Part shown: piece after piece, positions 13,717 through 27,073 of the stretch
Numbering within the stretch: position 1 is the stretch's first letter
Layout: each line of letters starts with the position of its first letter
NCBI GenBank assembly: GCA_051294375.1
Contig: CM119263.1
Coordinates: 8,622,908-8,686,907 of the forward strand
Source: Paraspadella gotoi
Taxonomy: Eukaryota > Chaetognatha
DNA: 64,000 nucleotides
Direction of reading: 5' to 3'
Translations under genes and position numbers: made by a program
The notes under the pieces: model-generated
The model's database searches: none
What the model was told of the DNA's origin: nothing
The model's input: the letters and a program-made list of their open reading frames with translations, nothing else

Positions 13717-15741
13717 ATGAGGGAATTTATGCGTTTTTTGCTTCGTCGTTCGTCTTGTCGTCGTCGTCGTCGTCTTCGCCGATGCGAAGATACGTCACGA
13801 TTGCAACTGATTCAAGGAGATCAATACATCATTCTGGCTTTTTCCTAAATCGGATCAAATCCTGGAAGGTGAGTTAGTCTCTGTATCTCAAGAGACAAAC
13901 TTGCAATAATGGAGAATTTTATTTTTCGATTTTTAAATTTTCCTCCCAATATTAACAAATAATTCAAAAATGAAAAGAACCTAATACATACAATTACATA
14001 TCGTTCTCACCAAATCTCTCATCATAAAATTAAAAAAAAAAAAGAACATTCAAAAATAATATTTCCTCAAGCTCAGCGTAGCTCTTTAGTGTAACTCTTT
14101 TCCTCCTCATCACCTCCCACGAAACCACTTCCGTCTCCACCGCCTCCGCCACCCAACACCCGCCCATCTCCGATCACCACCTCCTCCACCTCGACGTCCA
14201 CACGCTGATGACGAACTCCCTCTTCTCCGGCGTCACCGGCGGTCCTGGATAAGGGCGAGGAGTTCGTGGTGGCTGCCGACCGGCTTCCCGTCCGACCGTA
14301 GACTCCAAGCGATCTGCGCCAGTTTACAAGGGACGGCGACGTGCACCTCCATTTCCGTCCCGGGAAGAAGCCGGTTCATCCGGGGAACGGGAATGTTATT
14401 CATTTATTTTTAATTTTTTTAACCGCCTAATTTTAACTTTTTAAAATCTTATTCTATTATCTTTATTTATTTATTTGTTTTTTTTTTACTACTTCGTGTT
14501 ATTTTATTTATTATAATATCTTTATTTATCAATTTTCTTTTTGAACGATTAAGAAGGTTTTTAACGTTTTAAAATATTTTTCTTTTATTTCATGCTACGA
14601 CTTTGATAAAACGGAAGGTTAAAAGTAAGTTATTAACATTTAAGTGGAAAACTAAAGCGTGAGAAATAGCAGCTTCAGCTTTAACGCTGGGACTTCCAAT
14701 CAGTTGGGGTATTAGTACTTTCAGCCCCGTAGGTAGCAGGTGTATGGCGATTTTAAATGATATTTAATCATACTTTTATGATACTAAAATACTAAACTAA
14801 GTGAAAAAAATATTATAACCATTCAACCATGAGACAATTTAAATACGTACTTAAAAACAGTATCTTAACAAACTGAATCACAAATCCAGAGAATGACGAT
14901 CTCTTCTTCTTCTGCTTCCGATTCCAAATCTACGTGACTCGTTTCCGCTCTGACAAAACCCGGATCCGCCACAATCATCCGTCGCCTTCGATTTCTACAT
15001 CGCCAGCGGATGGCCCACCGTCAAGAGGCAGACCAACTTCGAGAAGGTCTTCAGGCGTCGAAGGCACCAAGTTCGATCAGGTCGGAGGCGTCGAACATCG
15101 TCGTTCGTTTTTTGTTTGGGTTATCGTCGTTGTGGTCAATGGGTCATTCCAGTATTTTAAAATTGAAATGATTGAAACTTTAAAATTATATTTACTACGA
15201 ATAAAAAAAAATTAAATCGCTATTTTCATATTACTACAATATGGAAAGAGTATTATGCCTGCGATTCCCATTGGGATGGGCAATTGGGCGTTGGGACTAC
15301 CGTCCCTGTCACTGGCACGTTACCCGAGAACGGTCTCGTTTTGCCTGCAAAGAGGGAAGTCATTAGGAGTGTGGACTGTTGGAGTGTGGGTGGAACGTAA
15401 CGCTTGGGATGGTGGGTTCCACCCCTCTGAGCCAACGGGATTGGCGATGTGAGGCGGTGTGAATATTCCGCCACAGAGTCACATTTTTCAATTTAAACCC
15501 CAGAAACAATCCCCATGCATCTCTCGATCTATCTGTCTATTCATCTATCTATCCATTTACGATGCTGACCCCAGTGATCCTCCTTTTCAGCCTGATGGGA
15601 AGACCATCATCTTCTCGATTCCCGGATACGGCGACTAAAACCTCCAGATGCGTTGGCCTGCGATGCCTCCATTCGCCCACAAACGAATGCACCTTCAGGG
15701 ATCTTGAGCTCTGGGAGAACTTGGCGCTCCTCAACGGGTGA
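13717..15741 (+). pseudogene. Frameshifted copy of the secreted-protein gene
   Basis: Counterpart of the gene at 4958-6978. Exon 1 is 13717-13868, one base longer than its partner, and loses frame in the poly-Val run. Exon 2 (from about 14110), exon 3 (about 14900-15090) and exon 4 (15591-15741, 151 bases against 150) each carry one or more one-base indels, so the protein cannot be read through. Splice sites are otherwise preserved (gtgagt after exon 1, ccttttcag before exon 4). Whether the breaks are biological or sequencing error cannot be decided from the sequence. Confidence 0.7.
15255..15465 (+). repeat. Dispersed repeat family B, copy in duplicate
   Basis: Counterpart of 6493-6700 within copy 2, with a few one-base differences. 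Not an independent insertion. Confidence 0.6.
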
Positions 15742-16449
15742 GGACTCGTCTCGTTCTCCCATGGTGGAGGAATAAAAAGCCATACGAGAATCCTTATGTT
15801 AGTAAAAGACAAAAGGCGGTTTGAATTCTTATTCTTAAATTTTATCAGAATTGATTAAAATTTCTTATATTAAATAAGAAAAATCTCTTAGTTCAAGTTG
15901 ATCTATAAAATTATTTCGTCACGATTTTCTTGATTAAATCGATTTCTTCGTTTCAATCTCTGAAATTTTTTTTATCGTAGCTGAAAATCGGAATTAAAAA
16001 ACGTTAGTCGTTCAGTCCTCAAAATTGCAATTTCCATTTTTGATATTCGCATTTGGCAGAAAAAAATTAGGTCACTACCGCCGTAAAATTATGTAGCAGA
16101 TGGGACCAAATTTTATCAAAATTTTGGACAAAAGGGGAAAACTATTTTCTTTTGGACGATTTTTCGGTGTTATCATTACAACATTATTCGAAGTGATAAT
16201 ATAATGAATTAATAAATTTTATTATTTTTTGATTTATGTTTTGATTAGAGTTACAAAATTCACTTTCTTCTTCTCTTTAGTTCGGTTCCCTTTCCTTGAG
16301 CCTGTTTTTTTCTGATATTAGGATTTCGTAAAAAGTATGTCATGGGGCAGATTAGGAAAAATTTTGATTAGAGAGAGAGAAAAATAAAAGAGAGAGAGAG
16401 AGAGAGAGAAAGCAATAGAGAAAGAGAGGAGAGGAGAGAGAAGAGAAGA

Positions 16450-16537
<88 letters not shown>

Positions 16538-17822
16538 CGAGAGAGAGAGAGAGAGAGTGTGCTGGAATTTAACCTAGTTGGCAGCGACTGATCATTGTGA
16601 AAATTGTTTTTTGACATTTGCAAATAAAAAGAAGATTATATATAAAAAAAAAAAGTAAACGAAAAAAAGAAGATTTAATTCAATGAATATAAATGAGGAA
16701 AAAAAATCCTTGAGTGGGGGCGAAAATACCATTTGTGTTAAAAAGGAGGAAAAAAGGCGGAGATGAAACGGAGAGAGAGAGACGACGAGAGAGAGAGAGA
16801 GAGAGTAGAGAGAGAGTAGAGCGAGAGACTGAGAGAGAGAGAGAGAGAGAGAGAGAAATGAAAAAAAAAATCCATAGTCAAACAGAAAATATCTGTTAGA
16901 AAAACGGAAACTTTTATTTGTTAAGAGAAAACTTTTTATTTCAAGAAACACGAAAAATGTTATGTTGGTGTGAAACACGAAATAAAATAAAGGTTTTTTT
17001 TTTTCGTGTGGGACGAGGGGGGGGGCAGTTTGCTTAATTTACTTTCAAAAACGCAAACAACTTTAATCTTCAGTCTGGGTGACACAGTGACGTTTATTTT
17101 TATAAAAATCTGAAGATAATATATATTAACATTGAAACGCTGTCCTTCTTCGAGAGCACTAGTTAGCTATTATCATAGTGATTGTGAAATTTTAAGTGTC
17201 TTTTAGTCAGCGAGTGACGAGAGAGAGAGAGAAAGTGAGATTGAGAGCGTGAGACTCGATTCGATCGGTTCGTAATCATTTCGTTCTTCCAACCGCGAAA
17301 TTCCACGAATCTACGCTAAAACGGAAGGCGACAAATAAAAGAAGAAAAAAGAAAATAAAATCGTAGCTAATGTAGGGAAAGTGGACATGAAAATCCACAT
17401 CAAAAATATTTTCGATTTAAGTGTGAGCGTTGGAAAAGCCTGAATAAGTGCATTGATTTTCCTGCGTTTGTTCCCGAACTTTATAAAAAAAAAATAAACT
17501 TTTATATATCTTGGAGTTTGTGTGTGCTTTTTTACCATTTTCTTCGTTTCCCTTTATTTCTCTTTTTTTCTTCATCTTCCCTTTTTCACCATCCCTCTTT
17601 TTTTTTTTTTTAAATTTATCTACACGTCCCCTTATTTTTTTCTTTTAATTTCTCTTTTCCTATCTCTCCACTTCCTCTTTCCCTCTCCCTTCCTCTCAAT
17701 CTTATTTCCTCTTCCCTCTTCTTCCATTTCTCCTCCGTCTTATTCCATTTTCTAATAATCTTCTTTTCTTCCTTTCCTCTCCTCTTCCCTCTTTCTCCCT
17801 CCTTCCTCCTCTCCTCCTCACT

Positions 17823-17907
<85 letters not shown>

Positions 17908-18705
17908 TCTCTCATAATCGATCGCCTCCCCCACAATCGACGTCAGGCAAATCCGCAATCAGCGTTCGTCGTCGTCGTCATTCATTATCAGCCTTGTAGC
18001 CGGCGATGTGTTCGACGTCGTCCTCATAGTCGTCGACGTCGTCGTCGTCGTTTTCGCCGTCCCCGTTGGCGTCATTTTTTTCCTTCTACGTCACAATCGT
18101 CGCGACGAAATCTCGTAACGAAAAACGGGCTCCGAGTTCCGTCAGTCAAGTGGCTTAAAATAGCTTTTTCGTCCTCTTTACCCGAATCAATGGACGCGGA
18201 ATGCCTGATATGGCTGAAATTTCGAAGGTCGACTGGCTCTTCGGAGTTTGAAAAAAGAATAAAAGCAAATTGAGTCAGAATGGAATGGCGACGGGGAGCG
18301 AGAGACGGGGAGGTGGGGACGGTGGGGTGACTGGAGGTGAGAGCAGAGAGAGAGAGAGAGAGGAGAAGAGAGAGAGACGAGATGATGAGAGAGAAGAGAG
18401 AGAGAGAGAGACAGAGAAGAGAGAGAGAAGAGAGTGCGTCTTTTTTGGAGTTAACTTTAAAAATATATAATTTTAGAATATTACTACAGGACGATTTCTC
18501 TTTTAAAATCTCGACGCGGTAGATAAACGTACATTTGATGAACAATTTCCCAAGATCAGCGTAATTAGCTTATAACATATACAGTTATATTTATTAAATT
18601 TTCCATGTCTTTCAGACCTTGGAACCTCTTTCAGTTTCAGCAATGTCAGTCAACTTGGATGGCGGAAGTTTCTTTCTCTTCCGCCCCCTCACACACACTT
18701 TCTCT

Positions 18706-18752
<47 letters not shown>

Positions 18753-19062
18753 CTTTATTTTTTTTCACAAGTTTGTTTTCCAACAGCCATCTAAGGCAAA
18801 CCAATGTTCCACTACTAGTCGTTAAAACCACAACAACAACTACAACACTTAGCCGCAACTGAGTCACCAGAGAATCAAACTGATGATTTGGAGAACAATG
18901 AATTTAAAGGAGGAGGAGGAGGAAGAGGAGGAGAAGGAAGATGGAGACAAAGTGAAAGTCGCCATTAAATTCTCCGATTCGAAGGGAAGACGAGAGAAAA
19001 GTGGGGGGGAGGCAGGATGGAGGGGAGGTCGACTCGGGGAAATGGAATGAGAAAAGGAGGGA

Positions 19063-19345
19063 GAAGTAGAAGAAAAGGAAAAGAAAAGAAGGGAGAAAAA
19101 GGAAAACCGGTCATGGGGTTAAGGAAATGAAGAAGAAAAGGAAAGGAAAAGGAAAGAAGGGAGAAAAAGGAAAACCGGTCATGGGATTAAGGATATGAAG
19201 AAGAAAAGGAAAAGGAAAAGGAAAGAAGGGAGAAAAAGGAAAACCGGTCATGGGATTAAGGATATGAAGAAGAAAAGGAAAAGGAAAAGGAAAGAAGGGA
19301 GAAAAAGGAAAACCGGTCGGGAAAAGGAAAACCGGTCGGGAAGGA
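19063..19345 (+). repeat. 68-69 bp tandem repeat
   Basis: The motif AAAACCGGTCATGGG recurs at intervals of 68, 69 and 69 bases (ACCGG at 19106, 19174, 19243 and 19312), separated by AGAAAAGGAAAAGGAAAAGG blocks. A last short repeat follows 19 bases later at 19331. The purine-rich blocks give Lys/Arg-rich open frames that are not evidence for a gene. Confidence 0.85.
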
Positions 19346-19611
19346 AAGTGGTAAAGATCTACAAGTCCTTAACAAACAAGACGATTAGGAAGAATAGAAA
19401 AGAATAATCGTCAAGCGGCGCCATCTTTTGAATGACATCAGCAAGTTACGATGTTGACGCTTCAATCGCGGGTTCGGATGAAAATATCAGCTGTTTGTGA
19501 GTTGATTAAAAAAAGCAACTTACTGTTTTTTTTTTGTCAAAAAGAAGGGATTTTCCCATTAAATGTTAATGTTAATGTACAGAAGACAGATTTGGTCCTT
19601 ATAAAATGGAC

Positions 19612-19690
19612 AGTTGGCGGGGGGTCGAACCATTAACCCCCTAATTTTTAGTCCGACGTTGTAACCATTGCGCTTGACAATAGTCTCGCC
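19612..19690 (-). other. tRNA-like relic or tRNA-derived SINE fragment
   Basis: On the minus strand the sequence reads GGCGAGAC, then GCGCAATGGTTACAACG like a D-arm/box A region, GTCGGACT like an anticodon-stem 5' half, and GGTTCGACCCCCC like box B with its T-arm. The anticodon stem does not pair properly (GTCGGACT against ATTAGGGG), so it is unlikely to make a functional tRNA. Confidence 0.4.
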
Positions 19691-19848
19691 TTGAAGTCGG
19701 TATATTCGTCGTCGTCGTCGTCGGCGTCGTTGTCGGCGTCGTTGTCGGCGTTGATGTTAGCAAACACGGAGGTCGGTCTGACCATCCGGTCAAATGGCTG
19801 GCGCGTCTGAAATGGAGAGGAAGAGAGAGAGAGAGAGAGAGAAGAGAG

Positions 19849-19897
<49 letters not shown>

Positions 19898-21123
19898 AGA
19901 GCAGAGAGAGAGAGAGAGAAGACAGAGAGGGAGTCGAGGCGAGTGGTAAAACCGAGTTAGCGAAGGAGAGGGAAGGAGGGGGAGAGAAAGACAGGAGGGA
20001 GAGAGAGCGAAATGTACGCCGGTCAGAAATGGGGCAAAAGTCAAGTAAGGGAGAAAAGGAGCAAAGCAATTAAAGAAAAAAAAAAGGAGAAAAGAAAGGA
20101 GTAAACAAACAAAGGAATAAATAAGAAAAGAAAAAAATAAAGAGAAGGAATGAATTAAAGAAAAGAAAGGAATGGCGGGAGAGAGTCGGGAGTTAAGTGA
20201 AACATCTTACAAATGCCAACGAAAAACATATAGTACTTTTCCTCGTCGTAGAATCCCATTGGCCGCTTATCGTTTTGGTTTATGTATGCATTAATTTATT
20301 AACTTATAAAATTATTCAATCAACAAAAACATTACTTTTAAATTTGATATGTGAATTCTGCTCAATCCCCAATCTTTTGTTTCACATTTTTATCCATTTC
20401 TATAGGAGAAACTAATCCTGCCATCTCTCGAGTCCGCATTAACAGTAATTGTAAACAAAAAAGCAACGAAGGATTGATTATAAATAGCCATTCGGTTGGC
20501 GGAGAATGCTTTTTAATTACCCCTATAAAAGGTTGGGAAATAATAATGGAACGTAACTAAACAAATATCGCATAAAAACATTTAAAATTATATACCTGAG
20601 GCAGAAAAGGGAGAGAGAAAGAGAGTGAGAGAGAGACGGAGAGAGAGAGAGAGAGAAAGAGAGAAATTGGACATTATTATCTTGCTAAACATTAACATTA
20701 ACATTGTCTTTGCTTCAGCTTGATGACAAAGAAATATGAGCAATAAACATTGTATAAAATTATGCATTGAGAAGATTAATTTCTAAATATATTGCGAAAA
20801 AGGTGAGGTAAAATAATTTCAAATTGGCGTGCGGAAAAATCCCAACGTAATATTTTAGAAAGGAACGCCACATTTTTATTGTTGCTCAGCGTTTTTTTCT
20901 GTAGACTGTAATGTTTTTGTTTTTTTTTTATTTTTGTCCCCAGTTTTTCCGTTTAAAGGACAATTTTTTCATTTATTTCTGACAGACGCAAATATTCAAA
21001 AAAGAAACAGAAACTCATATTTCATTTTCAGTTAATTCTCATGATATTACATAAACACGCCAACTTTAAATAGGTACATAACGCTGAACATTTTTTAAGT
21101 GAGTCCCTAACACTTTGTTTACT

Positions 21124-21194
<71 letters not shown>

Positions 21195-21373
21195 CTCTCT
21201 CTTTTTTTCTCTTTTTTTCATCGTGTTGATCCAAAGGTTGTCACCAAATTTATTGATTTTTGCGAATGTTGATAAAAAGAAGAGGATTTTTCTGCTATTT
21301 CAGCTTTTTTGGGATTTATCAATTTCCCCCTTCATCCTCTCTCACTCACTCTCTCTCTCTGTCTCAGTCTTTT

Positions 21374-21465
<92 letters not shown>

Positions 21466-21712
21466 GCCCTTGTCGCTCTCAACGTTTTGTCGTCATAACT
21501 TCCTCCCATTTGGCGTAACATGGTTTTTAATATCCATGTAAAAAAAAAAATACCTACAATTATTTATTTATAAACTTTTTCAGGTCCTTTCAGTACCTAA
21601 ACATATCTGGAGATTTTTCTAGTATTTTACATTAAAAAAGTTAAAAATGACATGGAAATAAACAAATACTTACTCGTCCTGAATATAAAAACATCAAATA
21701 TCTCATAGCGTC

Positions 21713-24205
21713 ATGCCGGACTCGGAATCTCTTAACAACTCAACTACTCGTACCACTTTCGCTTCGTCTTCAGTCGCAACCACTTCATCTGCAGATCCAT
21801 TTTTTGATGCAGCGAACGAGACTGACTGCGGATGGATCGAAGATTTTCCCGCGCGAATCTCGACCATCATCGTTGTCGTTGTGATTGCAATCGTTACGGT
21901 GTCCGGTAAACAATGTCAAAAATCAATTTCTAAATGTTTTAAATTCCGTTACGTCGCAACTAACTCGTAGCAAATCCGTCTCACCTGCTCGATTAAAACT
22001 CCCGCTCCGATTTCCCCAACAGGAAATCTGCTGACGATGACCGCCATCTTCAGGACAAAGTCTCTGCGAGAAAATCCCTCCAACGACTTCGTGGCAAATC
22101 TTGCCCTATGTGACATCACCATGGGAGTTTTGGTCATGGTGCCAACGGGCGCCACCATCGAGTACCAAAAGTGGATATTCGGGGAAGGTCCGATGTTATT
22201 GTTGTTTTTTTAAAAATAATTTTATTAATTGAGATTATTGTTAATTGTACAAACAAGCTCCTTGTAAACAAAAAAATTGTGAATTGGAAAAATTTGATTA
22301 GAAAATTAGCAAATTAATCACCACTATACATTTATTACTGTTAACAGTCACCTGCAAAATTCAGTGCGTTTTGAATTACCTTTGCATCGTGGTCAGCATG
22401 CTTACAATGTGTCTCATCGCTGTGGACAGACTGATTGCCATTGAGTATTGCATGTACTACAAATCGCTTCTGAAGAGAAGGAATGTCAGGATTTCCATCT
22501 GTGTCGCTCATTTGCAAGGTAACTAAAATTCACAGAACCGTTAGGAAAATGGTGAGGAAGATCTTATTTTCATAGGTAGACGAGGAGTAAAATAAGTATT
22601 TTTACTCGAATGCAACAAGGTTGATTCAGTACAGAAAACAAATAAAACATACATACATAAGTGTGCAAAATGCGTTTAAAATAAGGGAGAGAAAGAAAAA
22701 ATAATAATGATAATAAAGTAGTAACATTGTTACTAACAGTAAACAATATTTAAATTGTTTTTATGTCTTAAAAAAGGGAATCAAGCCCTTAAGAATGGAA
22801 TTTTTCCTGACCTTTTTTTGGGAGCGTCGCAGTATGGAAAGACATCTTCTTCTTAGTCATAAGATCATAAGTCCTCCCGCATTTTTTTTAATTGCCAGGA
22901 ATCATCATAACCAACATACCATTCTTTTAGTTAAGGCTGACTACCGCTTTACTTAACCCTGCCAGGCATCGTTATGCCCACCGTCCTAATCTAAAGTAAC
23001 AAGTTGACGACCAAGCTTTACCGCCTTACTTTCCCCCGCCAGGCGTCGTTATCGCAGCCATCCCAGTCTTCATGGGCTGGATCTCGTTCGACTGCGCCGA
23101 GGCGGTCTGCGCTGTCGACTGGGCCATCGCCGACGCCTTTTATTACGTCATCGCCGCCAACCTCACGTGTTTCATGATTCCGGGCGGCGTCATTCTTTTC
23201 GCTTACGTCAAAATCACCAGGTTGGCGTTGTACGTATTTTAGAAAGCTCATTGTACGTAAATAGAATGAAATAATTTATCAAACGTTAATCAAACCAAGC
23301 TTCCTTGATTGGGCTTTGATTACAATTATTAGTATGATTATAATTATTTATGTGGTAACTTTATTTTTATTATACATAGCTCAATCCAGGAATGAATAAA
23401 ATTTGGTTTTGCTAAAGTTTTTTAGTTGATATAGTGATTATAGTTTATAGACTGATATTATTCTCATTACCAAAAACCCCGCATTTCTACACTAATTTTA
23501 AGATTAAACTGAAATGGTTCTAAGACGAAGTTGATCAGAAAAATCCTCACAATATTTTTCAACTTCAGGACCCTTGCCACGCAAGACCGACTTCGCCAAC
23601 TCATGAGAGGGTCAGCTTTTGCCGTCGCCACCAACGACCGCAGGGAGAACGCTACCAAGAAGACTGTCAGGTAACTTGACAATTAACCAGCGACTTTTGT
23701 TCAAGCATTCTTGTTTTCACAATCGTAATGACCTTTTTTGACCACAGATCATTGGCCATTGTCGTCGTACTTTTCTTCCTTTGTATGACTCCGTTTTGTG
23801 TGACGAAATTGATAAAGGTACTATGGAAAGGGCGTGGATCGCCTGTGATACCTAGAAAGCGGAGTATATTCACCAACTGGCATAGGGATTGCGGACCCAT
23901 GTATCCAGCTTCAATGTTTTTCAATTTCTCTTTCTCATTTTCCCCAGGTCTTTGCAGGCGCCTCTTCGGTTCCATCAGGCGCGAATCTCGTGGCGACGAT
24001 TTTCCAATTTTTCGCTTCGGCAGTGAACCCCTTTATCTACGGGATTTTCCGTCCCGACTACAGGGTGGCCATGATCAAGATGATGAATAAAATCAAGAAC
24101 AAACTCGGAAAGGTTATATTGATTTCGAGTTATCAATGCTTTGGCGCGACAAAGGAATTATCACGGGAGAATCAGTTACCGGATTGCAGAGAGTCGTATT
24201 TTTGA
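21713..24205 (+). CDS. Class A (rhodopsin-like) G-protein-coupled receptor, orphan
   Basis: Seven exons join in frame: 21713-21905, 22023-22187, 22348-22518, 23043-23220, 23569-23670, 23748-23817 and 23948-24205, giving 378 residues. All intron phases match. The N-terminal tail is short and Asn/Ser/Thr-rich (NNST, ANET glycosylation sites). TM1 has the GN motif (N66), TM2 LALCD (D95), TM3 has the disulfide Cys (C122) and DRL in place of DRY (D146, R147), ICL2/TM4 follow, TM5 has its Pro, TM6 reads FFLCMTPF (Met replaces the usual Trp of CWxP), TM7 reads NPFIY (N320). Position 3.32 is Asn, not the Asp that binds amines, and TM7 lacks the opsin Lys. It therefore belongs to the amine/adenosine/melatonin-like part of class A by general look, but the ligand is unknown. 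It would act at the plasma membrane. A polyadenylation signal AATAAA lies at 24354. A further 3' exon is possible at the GGAAAGgtta site near 24112. Confidence 0.88.
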
Positions 24206-25300
24206 TTGGTCTGAATCAGTAAATATTTGCGTATAACAATCAGGAAGATGGATTTGTCTCTATAGCCACAATCAACAAACATTATCACATTTTTTTTTCC
24301 GTCCATTGTTTCGAATTTTTCAAGTTGCGAGCTTGTTTTTAACATTTAAACGAAATAAATTAATAATAGACACAACATGACAGAACCCATACGATCTACG
24401 TTTTACGAAGCGAATTCCGGACGTCACAAATGAATCGACTCTCACCGAAGATAGACTTGATATTTTGCCGTCAGCTCAGCCTCATCAGCTGCATCAGCAG
24501 CCGCCTTAGGAGCGCCTCAGCAGCCGCCGCCTCCCTTTCTCGAAAAAGATCTCAGCTGCCCGAGTCTATAGACTGAGGTTCATGAGGAACTGCCTCAGAA
24601 ACGCCAAACATAGAAATTAGTTTTTATAGTAATTAAACCGTTTTGATTTACTGTGCTGTTCGTATTTAATTATATTCATAGAGACGTAAAAATTTCTTGT
24701 ACGTCAAACGTCAAACTCTATTCTAGATGAAAATGTCAAGCACAAAAGTATATTTGAATAATATCCATTGAATGTTTTTTTTGTTTGTTTTTTTTTTATG
24801 GAAAAATAAACAATATTCAAGCCATGTTGTGAATCGCCCCCCTGAAGCTTGAGAGAGAAAAATAAATAAAGGTGGAAAAATTAGAAGGAAAGACAACAAA
24901 AAAGGAAAGAGGAAGAAAAGGGAGAAAAGCAAAAGATAAAAAATAAAGATGAAAGAAGAAAAATAAGAAAAGAAAAAAAATTCTGAAAATATACCTAGCA
25001 TACAATACAATCGATTCTTATTTTGTATTTATAATTTAAACTCAATGTACGATACACGGTCGTGATAAAAGATTTACATTTCAGAGAATCGTAGTTTAAT
25101 TTTTTCTTTTCCTCCGCCGCCACCGCCGCCACCGCCGCCACCGCCGCCACCGCCGCCACCGCCGCCTCCGGCGCCACCTCCGGCTCCGTTTTCACCGCTA
25201 AAATCACCGGCGCGGTCCGGCGCCCCCAACGTTCTCATTTCGTTATCTGTTGTCGTCTTCATCCTCATCTTCTTATAAGTCAACGAAAACTTCGTTGTCA

Positions 25301-25341
<41 letters not shown>

Positions 25342-26845
25342 TCCCTTCTTCCTCATCTCATCGTCTTCGAGTAGGGTTTAAAAGGAGTGAGGCTCGCGCC
25401 GACGTCTCACAACTTCTCGGTCTCTTCACCAGTAAAAGTTATTCGTAGTTGTTTAATTTGTTAAATTAGCTAAATTCATTTTCACAATCAAAGGAAAAAG
25501 TTTTCAGATGTTTTTAGCGGAAGAAAGGTGAGTAAGAAAAAAAAAACCTTTTTGAATTGGTTAACGAAAAGTTGGCAGAACTTAACGTTACATCTTTATC
25601 TTATCTTATCTTATCTTATCTTATCCTTATCTTCACGCTCTTTTTGTCGACTTTTACTTTTTACGAATCTGTGAATGCAAAGTTAAATAACTACTAACGA
25701 CTTGTCCCGTTTATTTACAGTTTCGGTTGTAATAATGAAATATTTTATCAGCTCATTTAAGATGCCTAGCCCACACACACATATCATCGACTCTGATGTA
25801 CGAGATCTTGTTATTCCATCTATAATGATCATAATCCTTAGATTTTATCTTTCGCACAAACGAGATTTTATCTTCCGTAATCTATTTCATTTTCCTTCAT
25901 CCCTAGATCTCTGATCCTTGTCACACTAATCAGATAATATCCTTTTTATCCTAGCATTCATTTTTTCTTTCATTTTTCTTTTTCAATACCTTTTCTTACT
26001 ACTCACTTTATTTTTATTGCTTATAACCATTTCTTATGAATATCACGACTTTTTGAAAATAAATTTCAAACAAATACGGGGAAAAAAAGTTAATTTCGCG
26101 ATCAAAATGAAATTTCGGTTTTAGGAAATGGTATTTTGACGGCGTACCTAGCAATTTTATTTTAATCCTTAAGGTTAAAAGCAATTTTCCATTTAGTCTT
26201 TTTGCCGCAGTTCTCGTTTTTCTTTCGATATCCACACAACTTTTCCTCTTTCCCAATCTCTTCCGCTCCTGAGTGAGATTAACTGGAAAAAATCGATTTC
26301 TTTGACGCGGAGGTCGACGCGATAAGGAGACGCATCCAGGAGACGACGACAACGACGAAGAAAACGATGACGACGATGACTAAAACAACGACGACGATGA
26401 TCACGACGCCCATAAAAATATATATATAGGGTACTATTTTCTAAGAGCACTTCATTTCTATAACTAATCCCTAATCAACAAAATCAAACCTTCATTTAAA
26501 AAAAAAAAAACTTTATCAAATCCATAAACCTTATTCTAATCTTTATCCCTAATCCATAATTCCCATCATTAATTTCAAACCTTAACCCTTAACCAAAATT
26601 CTCACCAAATCTTTAACCTAATCCCTAACCATAATCTTAACTTAATTTCTAACCTACTCCTTATCCCTAACCCATAACCTAATCTTTAAATTTATATTAA
26701 AAACAACTTTAATTCTGAATTTAAGCTGAAATGGGGCGCTTTCGGAATTTATTCATTGTTAATTATCCTCTATCCATATAATCATTCGTTTTTGTCTCAG
26801 CTTCAGCAAAAAATAACAACAACAACAACAACACCCAGAACAACG
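24206..26845. other. Intergenic: microsatellites and telomere-like stretch
   Basis: No gene is firmly supported. 25110-25185 is (CCGCCA)n and 25296-25341 is (CGT)n; their frames give only Gly or Arg/Asp runs. 25593-25624 is (TTATC)n. A possible 5' exon (ATGTTTTTAGCGGAAGAAAG followed by gtgagt, 25508-25527) could belong to the next gene. 26340-26400 is again GAC/ACG-rich. Confidence 0.5.
26455..26705 (+). repeat. Degenerate CCTAA-like repeat
   Basis: About 250 bp dense in imperfect CCCTAA, CCTTAA, CCTAAC and ATCTTTAACC words (for example CTTTATCCCTAATCC, CCTTAACCCTTAACC, CCTTATCCCTAACCC). It resembles a decayed interstitial telomeric block of the TTAGGG type, but no long exact array is present. 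Confidence 0.45.
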
Positions 26846-26997
26846 ATGAAGCTCTTCTTTCTCCTCCTTTTCGTCCTGGCGACGACGACGACAGCAGAAC
26901 GTGCAGAAGCGAGAAGACGAACAGCGGAAAATCGAGCAGCGAAATCGCTTCTCGCGCTTTTGGAGAAGCGGGTTTTGGAACTTGGAAAAAGGCGAGC

Positions 26998-27073
<76 letters not shown>

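Larger units (their letters stand above)
9455..18272. repeat. Copy 2 of the duplicated segment, rich in small indels
   Basis: Direct repeat of 741-9429. It differs mostly by one-base insertions and deletions, many in homopolymers or dinucleotide runs, with occasional true substitutions (for example CCTGAAGGAAAG at 6829 against CCTGATGGGAAG at 15591). The indels disrupt every coding exon of the corresponding gene. This pattern is typical of uncorrected long-read sequence used to fill a gap or of an uncollapsed second haplotype; a real but decayed tandem duplication is the alternative. No additional gene is seen in it. Confidence 0.85.
18273..21712. repeat. GA/GAA-rich intergenic region
   Basis: No gene is well supported. 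GA-rich runs lie at 18345-18435, 19815-19935 and 20600-20665, and CT runs at 18700-18745. A possible short exon follows the acceptor-like CAG near 18856 and would encode a Gly-rich peptide (GGGGGRGG), but it could not be joined to anything. CT microsatellites at 21128-21187 and 21362-21463 lie just upstream of the GPCR start codon and may be in its promoter or 5' UTR. Confidence 0.6.
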
